From Tolypothrix bouteillei VB521301 (GTDB lineage: Bacteria > Cyanobacteriota > Cyanobacteriia > Cyanobacteriales > Nostocaceae), in assembly GCF_000760695.4 (NCBI RefSeq), contig NZ_JHEG04000001.1, positions 430,314 to 494,313 on the forward strand: a DNA stretch of 64,000 bases, written 5' to 3'. The notes beneath the pieces are model-generated. The model did no database searches. It had not been told where the DNA came from and saw only the letters and a list, made by a program, of their open reading frames with translations. Made by a program: the position numbers and the translations under genes. Of this stretch, positions 7,665-16,700 are shown one piece after another (position 1 is the first letter of the stretch; each line of letters starts with the position of its first letter).

Positions 7665-8510
7665 TTAATCTTTGGCATAAGGTGAATTTGACTGTAGCGT
7701 CTGATGAGCAAAGTCAAGCAGATGGGGCAAAAGACGCTCTGGCTGTTCCCGATGTGGATAATGTCCAAGACCTTCAAGTAGGCGGACTTCATCTTGTGGC
7801 ATCATTGATTTCAGCCAATCTGCTTCAGCTTGTGGATCGTCATAATCTGGATCGGCTGTACCCAGAAAATCGAGAACAGGAAGCTGAATGGTGGTGAGAT
7901 GAGCCGGATTGCGCCCTGTAAATGCCATTGACTTGAAAGCATGAAAGCGGCCAGGTTCTTTTAGTTTAGCTTCCAGTCTAGCCACATAAGCATCAAGATC
8001 TTTGGGAGGTGTGCAGGGATACAGCGAACGGTAGTACCAGCCCCAGGCTGAGATTCCCCAAGGTTGCATGAGCATCACCTGGAAAATCAAAGGCATCACC
8101 ATCCCTTTGAACCCTGTATATGGAACCCGGCGGATCGGACTCAATCCGACTAATCCTGCCACTCGTTCTGGGTGCTGTGCCGCAAAGTAGGCAGTGCTAG
8201 CACCGGAAATCGAGCAGCCAATTAATAAAGCTTTCTCAATTTTCTCAGCATCCAGCACTCGTTCGATATCACTTGCCAAAGCCGCAACATCATACTTATC
8301 CCACCCTACAGAAGAATCGCCGTGACCGCGCAAATCGGCAACAATGACTCGAAAGCCTTCTTCCACAAGCACGGGGGCAAGGCGATCGTATTCCTGGCGC
8401 AAGTCACCCATGCCAGGGAAGCATACGATTGGCGATCCACTTCCACCAATCTCATAAGCTAGTTGCTCTCCATTGACGTTAGTTGTTTTGAATTGAAAAT
8501 TTGCAATCAT
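7665..8510 (-). CDS. Alpha/beta hydrolase
   Basis: 281 residues. The fold is clear: oxyanion region SPIVCFPGMGDLRQEYDRL, RVIVADLRGHGDSS, nucleophile elbow LIGCSISGAS, acid strand VLDFLGTADPDYDD and catalytic His in LEGLGHYPHREQPERL. The elbow is G-x-S-x-S rather than the usual G-x-S-x-G, a tolerated variant. A perfect AGGAGG stands 8 bases before the ATG. First gene of an operon with the TetR regulator, so it is probably induced by a small molecule that it degrades or modifies; the substrate cannot be read from the sequence. Confidence 0.87.
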   Translation of the reverse strand: MIANFQFKTTNVNGEQLAYEIGGSGSPIVCFPGMGDLRQEYDRLAPVLVEEGFRVIVADLRGHGDSSVGWDKYDVAALASDIERVLDAEKIEKALLIGCSISGASTAYFAAQHPERVAGLVGLSPIRRVPYTGFKGMVMPLIFQVMLMQPWGISAWGWYYRSLYPCTPPKDLDAYVARLEAKLKEPGRFHAFKSMAFTGRNPAHLTTIQLPVLDFLGTADPDYDDPQAEADWLKSMMPQDEVRLLEGLGHYPHREQPERLLPHLLDFAHQTLQSNSPYAKD

Positions 8511-8524
8511 GAGTGCCTCCTATA

Positions 8525-8560
8525 GCTAATAACGTTAGCCTTTAAGACTAATAATATTAG
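8525..8560. promoter_or_regulatory. Pair of palindromic TetR-type operators
   Basis: GCTAATAACGTTAGC (8525-8539) and CTAATAATATTAG (8548-8560) are two palindromes sharing CTAA/TTAG half-sites, centred 22 bp apart, about two helical turns. They lie 15-50 bp upstream of the hydrolase-TetR operon start. Confidence 0.6.
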
Positions 8561-8708
8561 CCTTGAGCGGTAGTGTCAAGTCGGAGTCTAAATATTACGA
8601 TATGTAAAATAATCTTGACAAAAAACAAGACTTAATTAAATCGAGCCATTGAGATATCTGCAAAATGGGATATGTTGTAAAGTTTTTTCAGAAGGCAGAA
8701 GTACGAGG

Positions 8709-8756
8709 GCAGAGGGCAGAAGGAAAATTTAAGTGCAGGTTCCTTCTGCCCTCTGC
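8709..8756. repeat. 17-bp stem hairpin
   Basis: Arms 8709-8725 (GCAGAGGGCAGAAGGAA) and 8740-8756 are exact inverted copies with a 14-nt loop. A related GGCAGAAG-rich segment lies at 11036-11073. It stands between the hydrolase promoter and the GNAT gene; possibly a terminator or a dispersed repeat. Confidence 0.5.
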
Positions 8757-8803
8757 TTTCCTTTGATAATAAAATCAATATTAGCAATATCGATGTAAAA
8801 GAA

Positions 8804-9271
8804 ATGAAATTAATCTCATACAGTTACGAATTCCAAGCTAGTTTGGAAGAATTTTCGGAAATAATGTATTCGTCTAGAGGATATAAATTCGATCCAACTG
8901 GCTTGCACTCGGATATAAGGAATATTGAAAATATATACCAAACTCCGGGGGGGAATTTCTGGATTATGATTGAAAATTCCGCCGTAATTGGAAGTATTGG
9001 ATTAAAGATATTAAACAAAGTAGATAAAATAGGAGAGATTAAAAGGTACTTTGTTTTACCTTCATGTCAGGGTAAAGGAATAGGTACATTATTAATGGAA
9101 CATTTATTATTAAATGCCAAAGAAAATGAATTATATATATTAAGATTGGATGCGATGAAAAAATCTATTGCAGCTAGGAAAATTTTTGAAAAATATGGAT
9201 TTCAAGAAATTAATAAATATAATGAAAATGAAATAGCAGAAATATTTATGGAACTCAAATTAAAAAATTAA
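8804..9271 (+). CDS. GNAT-family N-acetyltransferase
   Basis: 155 residues with the GNAT core: strand KIGEIKRYFVLPSCQGKGIGTLLMEHLLLNA (the R/Q-x-x-G-x-G/A acetyl-CoA loop is QGKGIG), then LYILRLDAMKKSIAARKIFEKYGFQEI. Substrate unknown. The coding sequence is strikingly AT-rich with many AAA, ATA and TTA codons compared with its neighbours, which suggests recent acquisition from a low-GC source or a distant cyanobacterial lineage. Confidence 0.85.
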   Translation: MKLISYSYEFQASLEEFSEIMYSSRGYKFDPTGLHSDIRNIENIYQTPGGNFWIMIENSAVIGSIGLKILNKVDKIGEIKRYFVLPSCQGKGIGTLLMEHLLLNAKENELYILRLDAMKKSIAARKIFEKYGFQEINKYNENEIAEIFMELKLKN

Positions 9272-9520
9272 AAATTAAAAACAAAAAAAAGACCAACATA
9301 AGCCTAAGCTAGGATGAACAGCATGGTTTCTTTCCCAAACTGGTGTTTTCGATGAATCGAAGATGGCGGGTGTTGATTTCAAGCAGCCCCATCGAGTACG
9401 CCTGAAAAAGAGCAAGCCTTGGTGTCTCGGCTTGGTATTATATCGGGTTAATAATTGTCTGTTTCCGTCACATTCCAACACACAATCTCGGTGGTTTTGT
9501 CTCGCTCAATTTCTTAGAAT

Positions 9521-10951
9521 TTAGACGTTTTTAGAAAGAATTTTTCTTAACAAATCCAATCCAGCATTAATTTGCTTGACCTCAATAGTACCATATCCAA
9601 AAATCAAACCCGATTTAACCGTAGATGAAGTATAAAAATGCTCAAGAGAAAAAAGAAATATCCCCTGTTCTGCTGCTTCATCAATCACAGCATTACTTTT
9701 TATATCAGAAGTTAAAAAAGTAGCAATATGCAGACCAGCTTCAGCGGGAATAGGTTCTAACCAAGGAGAAAAAGATTTCTTCAGATTCGCAATTAAACAT
9801 TGCCGACGCTGGTCATAAATTTTATGTAACTTCCGAATATGCTTTGCTAAATAACCATCAACAATAAACTTTGCCAGTGTTGCTTGCGCTAACACTGGAC
9901 TGTGCAGATCGCTCAGTTGTTTTGCCACAACTAACGCCTGTTGTATCAAATCTGGAGCAACAATAAATCCCAAACGGAGCTCTGGAAACATCACTTTAGA
10001 GAATGTCCCCACGTAGAGAACTCTTCCAGTACGGTCTAAATTCTGCAATGATTCCAATGGTCGTCCGGCAAAACGAAACTCGCTATCGTAATCATCCTCA
10101 ATAATCGCCGCCCCATGCTGTGTTGCCCATTCCAGGAGTGCGATCCGACGTGGTAATGACATTGGCATCCCTAAAGGAAACTGGTGCGAAGGAGTCACAT
10201 AGATCAGCTTTGCATTTTTGGGAAGGCACTCCACTTGCAGTCCTTGTGCATCTACTGGAACTCCAACCACTTGTGCGCCATAGGACTCGAAAAGAAGACG
10301 TACAGGAGGATAGCCCGGATCTTCCATTGCTACCACTGTTTGCGGTTCAATCAGAACTCGCGCAATTAAATCAAATGCTTGCTGTGCGCCATTCGTCACG
10401 ATGACGTTGTCTTGATGACACCTGACAGCACGGCTGAAGGACACGTATTTGACGATCGCGTCTCGTAATTCTCTGATACCTTCTGGCGGTCCATATCCTA
10501 CAGGTACTTCGGCTAAACGACGCGAACAGAAAGCGGATATGCGCCGCCAATCTTCAAAGGGAAATCTCAGTTTATCGGGAAGACTTAGGGAAAAGTTATA
10601 CATCAAATTGGCTGGTGGAGGGGGTAACAATTGAGCACCAGTTAACTGTCGCCAAAAAGGTTTGATCTCAATAGCTGATTGTCTGAGATTTTGAAGGGAG
10701 CGATCGCTGGAAACAATATCAGCAACGAAAGTCCCCGCACCAACGCGTCCCTCAAGCAATCCATCACTCACGAGCAAATCATACGCCTCCATCACCGTAT
10801 TTCTCGAAACACCCAATTGAGACGCCAGTTCGCGAGTTGGTAGTAGTTGCTCGCCTGCGGGCAAACGCCCATCCAAAATCGCCGCCCGAAGCTGTCGGTA
10901 AATTTGCCCGGTTAAATCGTGACGTTCAGCCAGTGTTAGATGGAACTCCAT
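9521..10951 (-). CDS. MocR-type regulator: GntR helix-turn-helix fused to PLP aminotransferase fold
   Basis: 476 residues from the ATG at 10951 (a TTG ten codons earlier is possible, but AAAAGG sits right before this ATG). N-terminus: GntR winged helix LTGQIYRQLRAAILDGRLPAGEQLLPTRELASQLGVSRNTVMEAYDLLVSDG. C-terminal about 360 residues: fold-type I aminotransferase domain with EDDYDSEFRF and the PLP lysine in GTFSKVMFPELRLGF. Members such as PdxR and GabR sense PLP or an amine-PLP adduct. No divergent neighbour of obvious related function is present (next genes are LOX and cupin on the same strand), so the target is unknown. Confidence 0.9.
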   Translation of the reverse strand: MEFHLTLAERHDLTGQIYRQLRAAILDGRLPAGEQLLPTRELASQLGVSRNTVMEAYDLLVSDGLLEGRVGAGTFVADIVSSDRSLQNLRQSAIEIKPFWRQLTGAQLLPPPPANLMYNFSLSLPDKLRFPFEDWRRISAFCSRRLAEVPVGYGPPEGIRELRDAIVKYVSFSRAVRCHQDNVIVTNGAQQAFDLIARVLIEPQTVVAMEDPGYPPVRLLFESYGAQVVGVPVDAQGLQVECLPKNAKLIYVTPSHQFPLGMPMSLPRRIALLEWATQHGAAIIEDDYDSEFRFAGRPLESLQNLDRTGRVLYVGTFSKVMFPELRLGFIVAPDLIQQALVVAKQLSDLHSPVLAQATLAKFIVDGYLAKHIRKLHKIYDQRRQCLIANLKKSFSPWLEPIPAEAGLHIATFLTSDIKSNAVIDEAAEQGIFLFSLEHFYTSSTVKSGLIFGYGTIEVKQINAGLDLLRKILSKNV

Positions 10952-11244
10952 ACCTTTTCCCACTGAAATTGGACTACTCAAATTTATAATAATTGGATCT
11001 TCAGTCCAACCAAAATCCGCTCTAACTTTAAAACGAAGGCAGAAGTACGCTCGCTACTAGGGCAGAAGGCACTTAGGTGGGGATTTAAACCCGCACCGTT
11101 ATTGTTGACCGCGCCTCTCGGAGATTACGATCGCGAAAACTGTGGACAAACATTTATATTACTGGTGGCAAATTGTGGCTTATGAATGATGAAATATCAG
11201 AATATATAGATAACTCTGTTGATTACGTCTTAGATTTAATCAAA

Positions 11245-12363
11245 TTAACTTGGAGTCGTGCCACAGGTTAAAAGCTGACTATCCACATCCTTCAAACTCG
11301 CACAACCACTTAATGCCATAGCTACATCTAATTCATCTCTTAACAAAGAGATAACACGAGCAACACCGGCTTCTCCAGCAACAGCCAATCCCCACAATAT
11401 GGGACGACCGACCAACACAGCTTTGGCTCCTAACGCTAGAGCTTTTAAAATATCCGTTCCTCTACGGATTCCTCCATCGATTAAGATTTCAGCACGCCCA
11501 TCGACTGCTTTGACGACTTCTACTAAGGCGTTTAAAGAAGCGATCGCACCATCCAATTGACGTCCGCCGTGATTGGAAACAACAATTGCCTTTGCTCCAT
11601 ATTCTATTGCTCGCACGGCATCATCTCCCCGTAAAATTCCTTTCAATACCAAAGGTAGGGGAGATAAAGACTGCAACCATTCTAAATCTTTCCACGTGAT
11701 TGCCGGGTCTAATTGCTGGGCAAAATAGGTAAACAAACCAGATTCCCCTGCTTGATAGGGAATATTCAGCCCGGAGATATTGACCAAATTAGCCAATTGC
11801 AAACCTGGTGGTAGAGCAAACTCATTGTGTCTGTCTCGTTCTCTACGTCCCAAAACAGGCGCATCTACAGTCAAGCAAAGTGCTTTATACCCTGCATTGT
11901 AAGCTCTTTCTACCAAAGCGCGAGTCAGTCCTCGGTCTTTATGGATGTAAAGTTGGAACCATTGCAAAGCAGGAGAATCAGAGCCATGGCAACTGCTGGC
12001 AACTTCTTCTATACTTTTTGTGGAGAGAGTGCTTAACACCATTCCAACACCAGAGGAGCGAGCTGCTCTTGCTGTGGCAATTTCTCCTTCAGGACAAGCA
12101 AGACATTGAAAAGCCATCGGAGCAATGAGGAGAGGCATTTGAATGGGTTGACTCAAGATATGAGTTGCCAAATTGCGCTTGCTCACATCCACAAGCATTC
12201 GCGGACGCAACTTGTATCGTTCAAAAGCCGCCCGATTATCTCTTAAGGTGATCTCATCCCAAGCACCACTGGCGTAATAGTCTAATGCCATTTGAGATAA
12301 GCACTCAACGGCTAACTTTTCATACTCAAATAAATTCAGCGGTCTTGTACTATTCTTATTCAT
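11245..12363 (-). CDS. FMN-dependent alpha-hydroxy-acid oxidase/dehydrogenase (lactate or glycolate oxidase type)
   Basis: 372 residues from the ATG at 12363. The TIM barrel is complete: LLIAPMAFQCLACPEGEIATARAARSSGVGMVLSTLS, WFQLYIHKDRGLTRALVERA, the catalytic His in IVVSNHGGRQLDG and the phosphate-binding LIDGGIRRGTDILKALALGAKAVLVGRP. It oxidises 2-hydroxy acids to 2-oxo acids; cyanobacterial members are often L-lactate oxidases while plant relatives use glycolate, and the sequence alone does not settle this. The start overlaps the last codons of the cupin gene, so the two are translationally coupled. A start four codons earlier is also possible. Confidence 0.9.
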   Translation of the reverse strand: MNKNSTRPLNLFEYEKLAVECLSQMALDYYASGAWDEITLRDNRAAFERYKLRPRMLVDVSKRNLATHILSQPIQMPLLIAPMAFQCLACPEGEIATARAARSSGVGMVLSTLSTKSIEEVASSCHGSDSPALQWFQLYIHKDRGLTRALVERAYNAGYKALCLTVDAPVLGRRERDRHNEFALPPGLQLANLVNISGLNIPYQAGESGLFTYFAQQLDPAITWKDLEWLQSLSPLPLVLKGILRGDDAVRAIEYGAKAIVVSNHGGRQLDGAIASLNALVEVVKAVDGRAEILIDGGIRRGTDILKALALGAKAVLVGRPILWGLAVAGEAGVARVISLLRDELDVAMALSGCASLKDVDSQLLTCGTTPS

Positions 12364-12730
12364 TGTCTGTTCCATCGCGATGCACGGTGTCAGGTGAAAA
12401 TGCAGGAAGACAAACAGCGATATACTCAGCTCCCTCTTCTGTAGGAGTGCTGTAGCGAACCCATTCACCCGCTCGTGCAATGACCCCTTGTCCGGCTTGA
12501 ACATCCAAGTACCCATCCGAAGATTCTACTCTCAACGTGCCTTTCAGGACTAGAGTGAATTCATCAAATTCAGGACGCTGTCCCGGTTCAATCCACCCAC
12601 TGGGCGATCGCATATGAGCAATACTGACAACTTCAGTCTGAGTTGATACACGACCGATGTACTCATCAATTATCTTGGGCTTATTACCTGCAGCTTCGAT
12701 ACGCTTCGGTTGCGGTATAAGTTGTGGCAT
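12356..12730 (-). CDS. Small cupin-domain protein
   Basis: 124 residues forming one cupin barrel: SGWIEPGQRPEFDEFTLVLKGTLRVES (motif 1 region) and VQAGQGVIARAGEWVRYSTP (motif 2 region). Metal-binding histidines of the usual motif 1 are mostly missing (E/D residues instead), so it may bind ligand without metal or act as an auxiliary protein. It is the upstream gene of an operon with the alpha-hydroxy-acid oxidase; the two reading frames overlap by 8 bases. A role in handling the same hydroxy-acid substrate is inferred from linkage only. Confidence 0.82.
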   Translation of the reverse strand: MPQLIPQPKRIEAAGNKPKIIDEYIGRVSTQTEVVSIAHMRSPSGWIEPGQRPEFDEFTLVLKGTLRVESSDGYLDVQAGQGVIARAGEWVRYSTPTEEGAEYIAVCLPAFSPDTVHRDGTDNE

Positions 12731-12867
12731 GGTTGTTAACTATCATTGAGAGCATCACAAAGATAAGTGTATCAAGATAAAGGTTTAGATTCTTAGCCGA
12801 GCGCACACGATCCCATTTTCCATAAGATTTGAGGATAAATCGAGTCCGTGGGCGATATTTGTGCAAT

Positions 12868-13170
12868 ATGCTCGTTTCACTCATCAACATAGAACTTGCT
12901 TCGATAGATGAGCAGGTAATTCTTAACCTAATGTTTAATAATCAAGTTCATAGCTATGTAGCCAAAGTAGAAGATGAGGGAGGGATTATAGGAGTATCAT
13001 TTCATAGAGAATTATTTCAGTTAATTTCTGATATATCGGATAATAGCAAAGCATCTCAAACGCTAATTAGAGTAGTTTTAACTTTTTATCAGAAAAAAGA
13101 TGTAAAGTTTCCTATAGTTTTAGGTGAAATTGAAACCTCAAATTATGGCTCTCTTGAAACAGATTCTTAA
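12868..13170 (+). CDS. Hypothetical small protein
   Basis: 100 residues from the ATG at 12868 (an in-frame ATG 39 bp earlier is possible). It reads MLVSLINIELASIDEQVILN and continues with a mixed alpha/beta pattern ending in FPIVLGEIETSNYGSLETDS. No signal peptide, membrane segment or known motif. Divergent from the cupin operon with a 137-bp gap. Codon use resembles its neighbours, so it is probably real. I do not recognise the family. Confidence 0.5.
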   Translation: MLVSLINIELASIDEQVILNLMFNNQVHSYVAKVEDEGGIIGVSFHRELFQLISDISDNSKASQTLIRVVLTFYQKKDVKFPIVLGEIETSNYGSLETDS

Positions 13171-13253
13171 ATTAAAAAGCGTTTCAGCTTCACTTATAAA
13201 AACCCACTTGCACGAATTATAGGCGAAGATATATTGATATAGCGATCGCTTCG

Positions 13254-13427
13254 CTACCCCTCCCACTTCACCAGCACCCCATCCGCAGCTACCAGTCCCC
13301 ACTGCGGACACTGCGCCAACAATTTCTTGATAACGGACCGTAAAGCAGGGTCGTCCACCCAATACTCCATCAGAAAATTATCGCCTGGATTTTCGCGCAA
13401 CTGTTCCGCCATCGTGAGTCTCTGCAT
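13254..13427 (-). CDS. Possible 57-residue protein
   Basis: An open frame starts at ATG 13427 and ends at TAG 13254-13256: MQRLTMAEQLRENPGDNFLM, then EYWVDDPALRSVIKKLLAQC and PQWGLVAADGVLVKWEG. The amphipathic helix and the ordered C-terminus look protein-like, and the final stop is shared with a HIP1-rich spacer. It could be a complete microprotein or the tail of a lost gene. No convincing ribosome site. Confidence 0.35.
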   Translation of the reverse strand: MQRLTMAEQLRENPGDNFLMEYWVDDPALRSVIKKLLAQCPQWGLVAADGVLVKWEG

Positions 13428-13781
13428 CTGGATTAGATATTGTTAACTGAATCGTATTGGTTTATGTAGTATAAATACAGAATGGGCTGAGCGTCTGAAT
13501 ATATTTGATGCGTTGGAGCAAGCATTAACTGAAGCTGGTATTTTATAATCAATGGGAAAAATGCTTAGGTCTGGAGATAGAGAGATGCTCCTTCAGTAGA
13601 GGTATTTTTTATGATTTCCTTATCGGGTAGATCTCTATTTAACTTCGCTTCCGGCTATATTTCTACGTCACGTTGTATATTCACACTCGCTAGAAAAAAC
13701 AAGACAGTCAACAAAAATATGTACTTTTATGAAATCATAAAGAATAGTGAATAAATTCAGCAGGCGTTCAGGTTAAGGCTT
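13428..13781. other. Intergenic stretch with a short gene tail remnant
   Basis: Upstream region of tamB. At 13477-13548 the plus strand reads TEWAERLNIFDALEQALTEAGIL and a stop, which looks like the end of a degraded gene without a start. The rest is AT-rich with no repeat or RNA that I can identify; the tamB promoter should lie in the last 150 bp. Confidence 0.3.
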
Positions 13782-16700
13782 ATGACGCGTCCTCCCAATT
13801 CAGAAAACGAACAGGAGCCTTCTAGCCCTCGCAATCCTCGTTTATGGCTCCTTTTATTGGGGCGTACCGGTCTTGTACTGGGTGTCATTTTGCTAATGGG
13901 AATTGCAGCGGGTGCTTGGTGGGTAAGGAACTTTGTCTACCGAGATTTAGCACCTCTGGTTCAGACCAATCTCGAACAATTATTGGGAAGACCCATACAA
14001 ATAGGCAAAGTAGAGCGTTTTTCGCTAACGAGTTTGAGGTTTGGTGCGCTATCAATACCAGCAACTGCTAAAGATCCAGACAGAGTGGCTGCAAAAGCTG
14101 TAGAAGTCGAATTTTCTCCCCTGCGACTCTTGTTTGCGCGAACGCTCAGCCTTAACGTAACTCTAATTCAACCTGATGTTTACATCCAACAGGACAAGCA
14201 GGGAAACTGGGTCACAACTCAACTAAAAGCAGGGGAAGGAAGCGGTTTTATTCAAACTGACTTAGAAACACTTCGGGTTCAAGATGCTGATGTGGTCTTA
14301 GATCCAACACCAAGACCGGGTAGACCACAGGGCTCTGTGACGCTAGACAGGGTGAATGGAATTGCTCGAATTCAGTCTCAAAATCAACTGGTTAATTATG
14401 AAGTCAGTGCTCAACCTACCAGAGGAGGTACGGTTCAACTCGATGGAAGCACTCAAATAAAATCTCTAGCAACTAACCTGAAGGTAAAAGCACAAAACTT
14501 TCAAGCCACCGACTTGAGCAGGTTAATTGAATTGCCAACTGTTTTACAAGCAGGTCGTGTCGATGGTGACTTGACACTTCAGCTACAACAATCCAATCCG
14601 GAAATTGCCGTAACAGGAACCGCTAACGCATATCAAGTAACAACCCAAATTCAAAACGTTCCCCAAAAGTTTTCTAATGCTACCGGGAGATTGTCATTCC
14701 AAGGACAACAAATTTCTTTGGAAAATCTGACAGCAAACTATGGCAAAGCGCCCTTAGTGGCAAATGGAAGCGTCGATCTCGAAAAAGGATTTAATATTGC
14801 AGCACAAGTCAAGTCGGTCAGTGCTAAAAATGCTTTGGACACTCTGAATATTAGCTTACCAGTTCCTGTCGCTGGAGAATTTCAAGCCAACATTCAGTTG
14901 AGCGGACCTATCAAACAACCAACCCTGAGTGGAACGGCAAGTGCTATAAAACCAACTCAGGTCGATCGCGTTTTGTTTAATGCGATCGCGACTGGCTTCC
15001 AACTCAGCATATCAGAAGCAGCTTCTCAACTTAACATCTCTAACCTGCGATTGGTTCCAGCCGCCGGAGGACAAATTGTTGGCAAAGGTCAAGTCAAACT
15101 CGGAAAAGCGAGTGATGTCAGGGTTAACTTGCAAGCAGAAGGGATTTCAGCAGATGCGCTGGCAAAGGCTTACGGCTTTACAACTCCCATCACTGTAGGC
15201 AATGTGTCGGGAAATGCTGAAGTAACTGGTTCCTTGGACAAACAACCCCCCCTAACTGTTAACTTGTCCAATATTCAAGCAACCCCAGTTTCAGGCGGAA
15301 GAATCAATGCTGACGGTCAAATCCAACTGATTCCTCAAGGGAACGTAGCTTTAAATATCCAAGCTCAAAGTTTGCCAGGAAATGCGATCGCTCAAGGTTA
15401 CGGTTTATCAGTTCCCATTAACATTGGTGGTATTTCCGCAAATGCGACCGTCACCGGGACTCTCGGTCAACCCCTATCTGTCAATATTTCCAAAGTTCTG
15501 GCAACACCAGAAGTGGGAGGACAAATCGCAGCAAACGGTCAAGTTCAACTGGCACCCCAAGGTAGAGTCTCTTTGAACGTGGAAGCAAACAATCTTCCAG
15601 GGGATGCAATAGCTAAAGCATACAACACTTCACCCCCGATTGCCATTGGCAATGTTTCCGCAGATGCCAAGGTAACTGGTACTCTAGGTAACTTACAAGC
15701 CCTCGCCCAAGTTCAAGCACCAAAAGCAACTTATCCCACAACCGGACAAGCAGTCATCTCTCAACAAGGAGAAAATATTCTCTTTCAAGATGCTGTAGCC
15801 AACATAGCAGGCAGTACAATCGGAGCAAGAGGTCAGCTGGCACGAGGTCGGTGGCAAGCATTTGTTAATGCTGGAAGAATTCAATTGAGCCGTTTTGCCC
15901 AAGTCCCGCCCCAAATTCAACGAGGCGTCTTAAGCGCTCAGTTGAACCTGGCGGGAACCACTGCATCCTTCCAACCCGAAGCCATTCAAGCAACGGGACA
16001 AGCAACTTTACGGAATGTTGCAGGAGGGACAGTTAACGTTAGAAACATTAACCTCAACAACGGGCGCTGGGATGCACTAGCCAATGTCTCCCAAGTTCAA
16101 CTTAACCAATTTTCCCAACAGCTAAAAGGACGGTTGAGTTCCGATCTACAAGTTGCAGGAACAACTCAGTCTTTTCAACTCGCAGATATCCGCGCCGCAG
16201 GTCAAGTGCGGTTTTCTCAATTAGTCGCTCTCGAACAACCACTGACAGCGCAAGTTCAATGGAACGGACAACAAATTGCGATCGAACGAGCCACTGCTCC
16301 CGGATTGAGTGCTGCTGGTATAATTGCCGTTCAATTACCGGAAACAGGAACGCCTCAAGTCTCCGGGTTTAATTTGGATGTCCAAGCACGGGGTTATAAC
16401 TTACAACAAATTCCTGTCAACCTTCCCGCTAATGTGGCGCTAGCAGGGCTGTTGGATTTCCGAGGACAAGTTAGGGGTACTCCAGAGACTCCCAATGCTC
16501 AAGGAAATATTCGCTTGCGGGGATTGAAAGTGAACCGTTTGGCGTTTGACCCCTTATTAACTGGCAGAGTTAATTTTCAGGGAGGACAAGGTGGAGAGCT
16601 AAGACTTGCGGGTCAGCAAGACCAAATTGCAGTGAGTTTGAATTCAAATTATCGCCCAACGTCATTTCTAGTTCGTCTTGATAACGCTGTCGCAACAGGA

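Noticed and set aside
9275..9520. Gene on either strand between the GNAT and MocR genes
   Set aside because: Both strands give short frames with unlikely composition and no motif; treated as non-coding or decayed.
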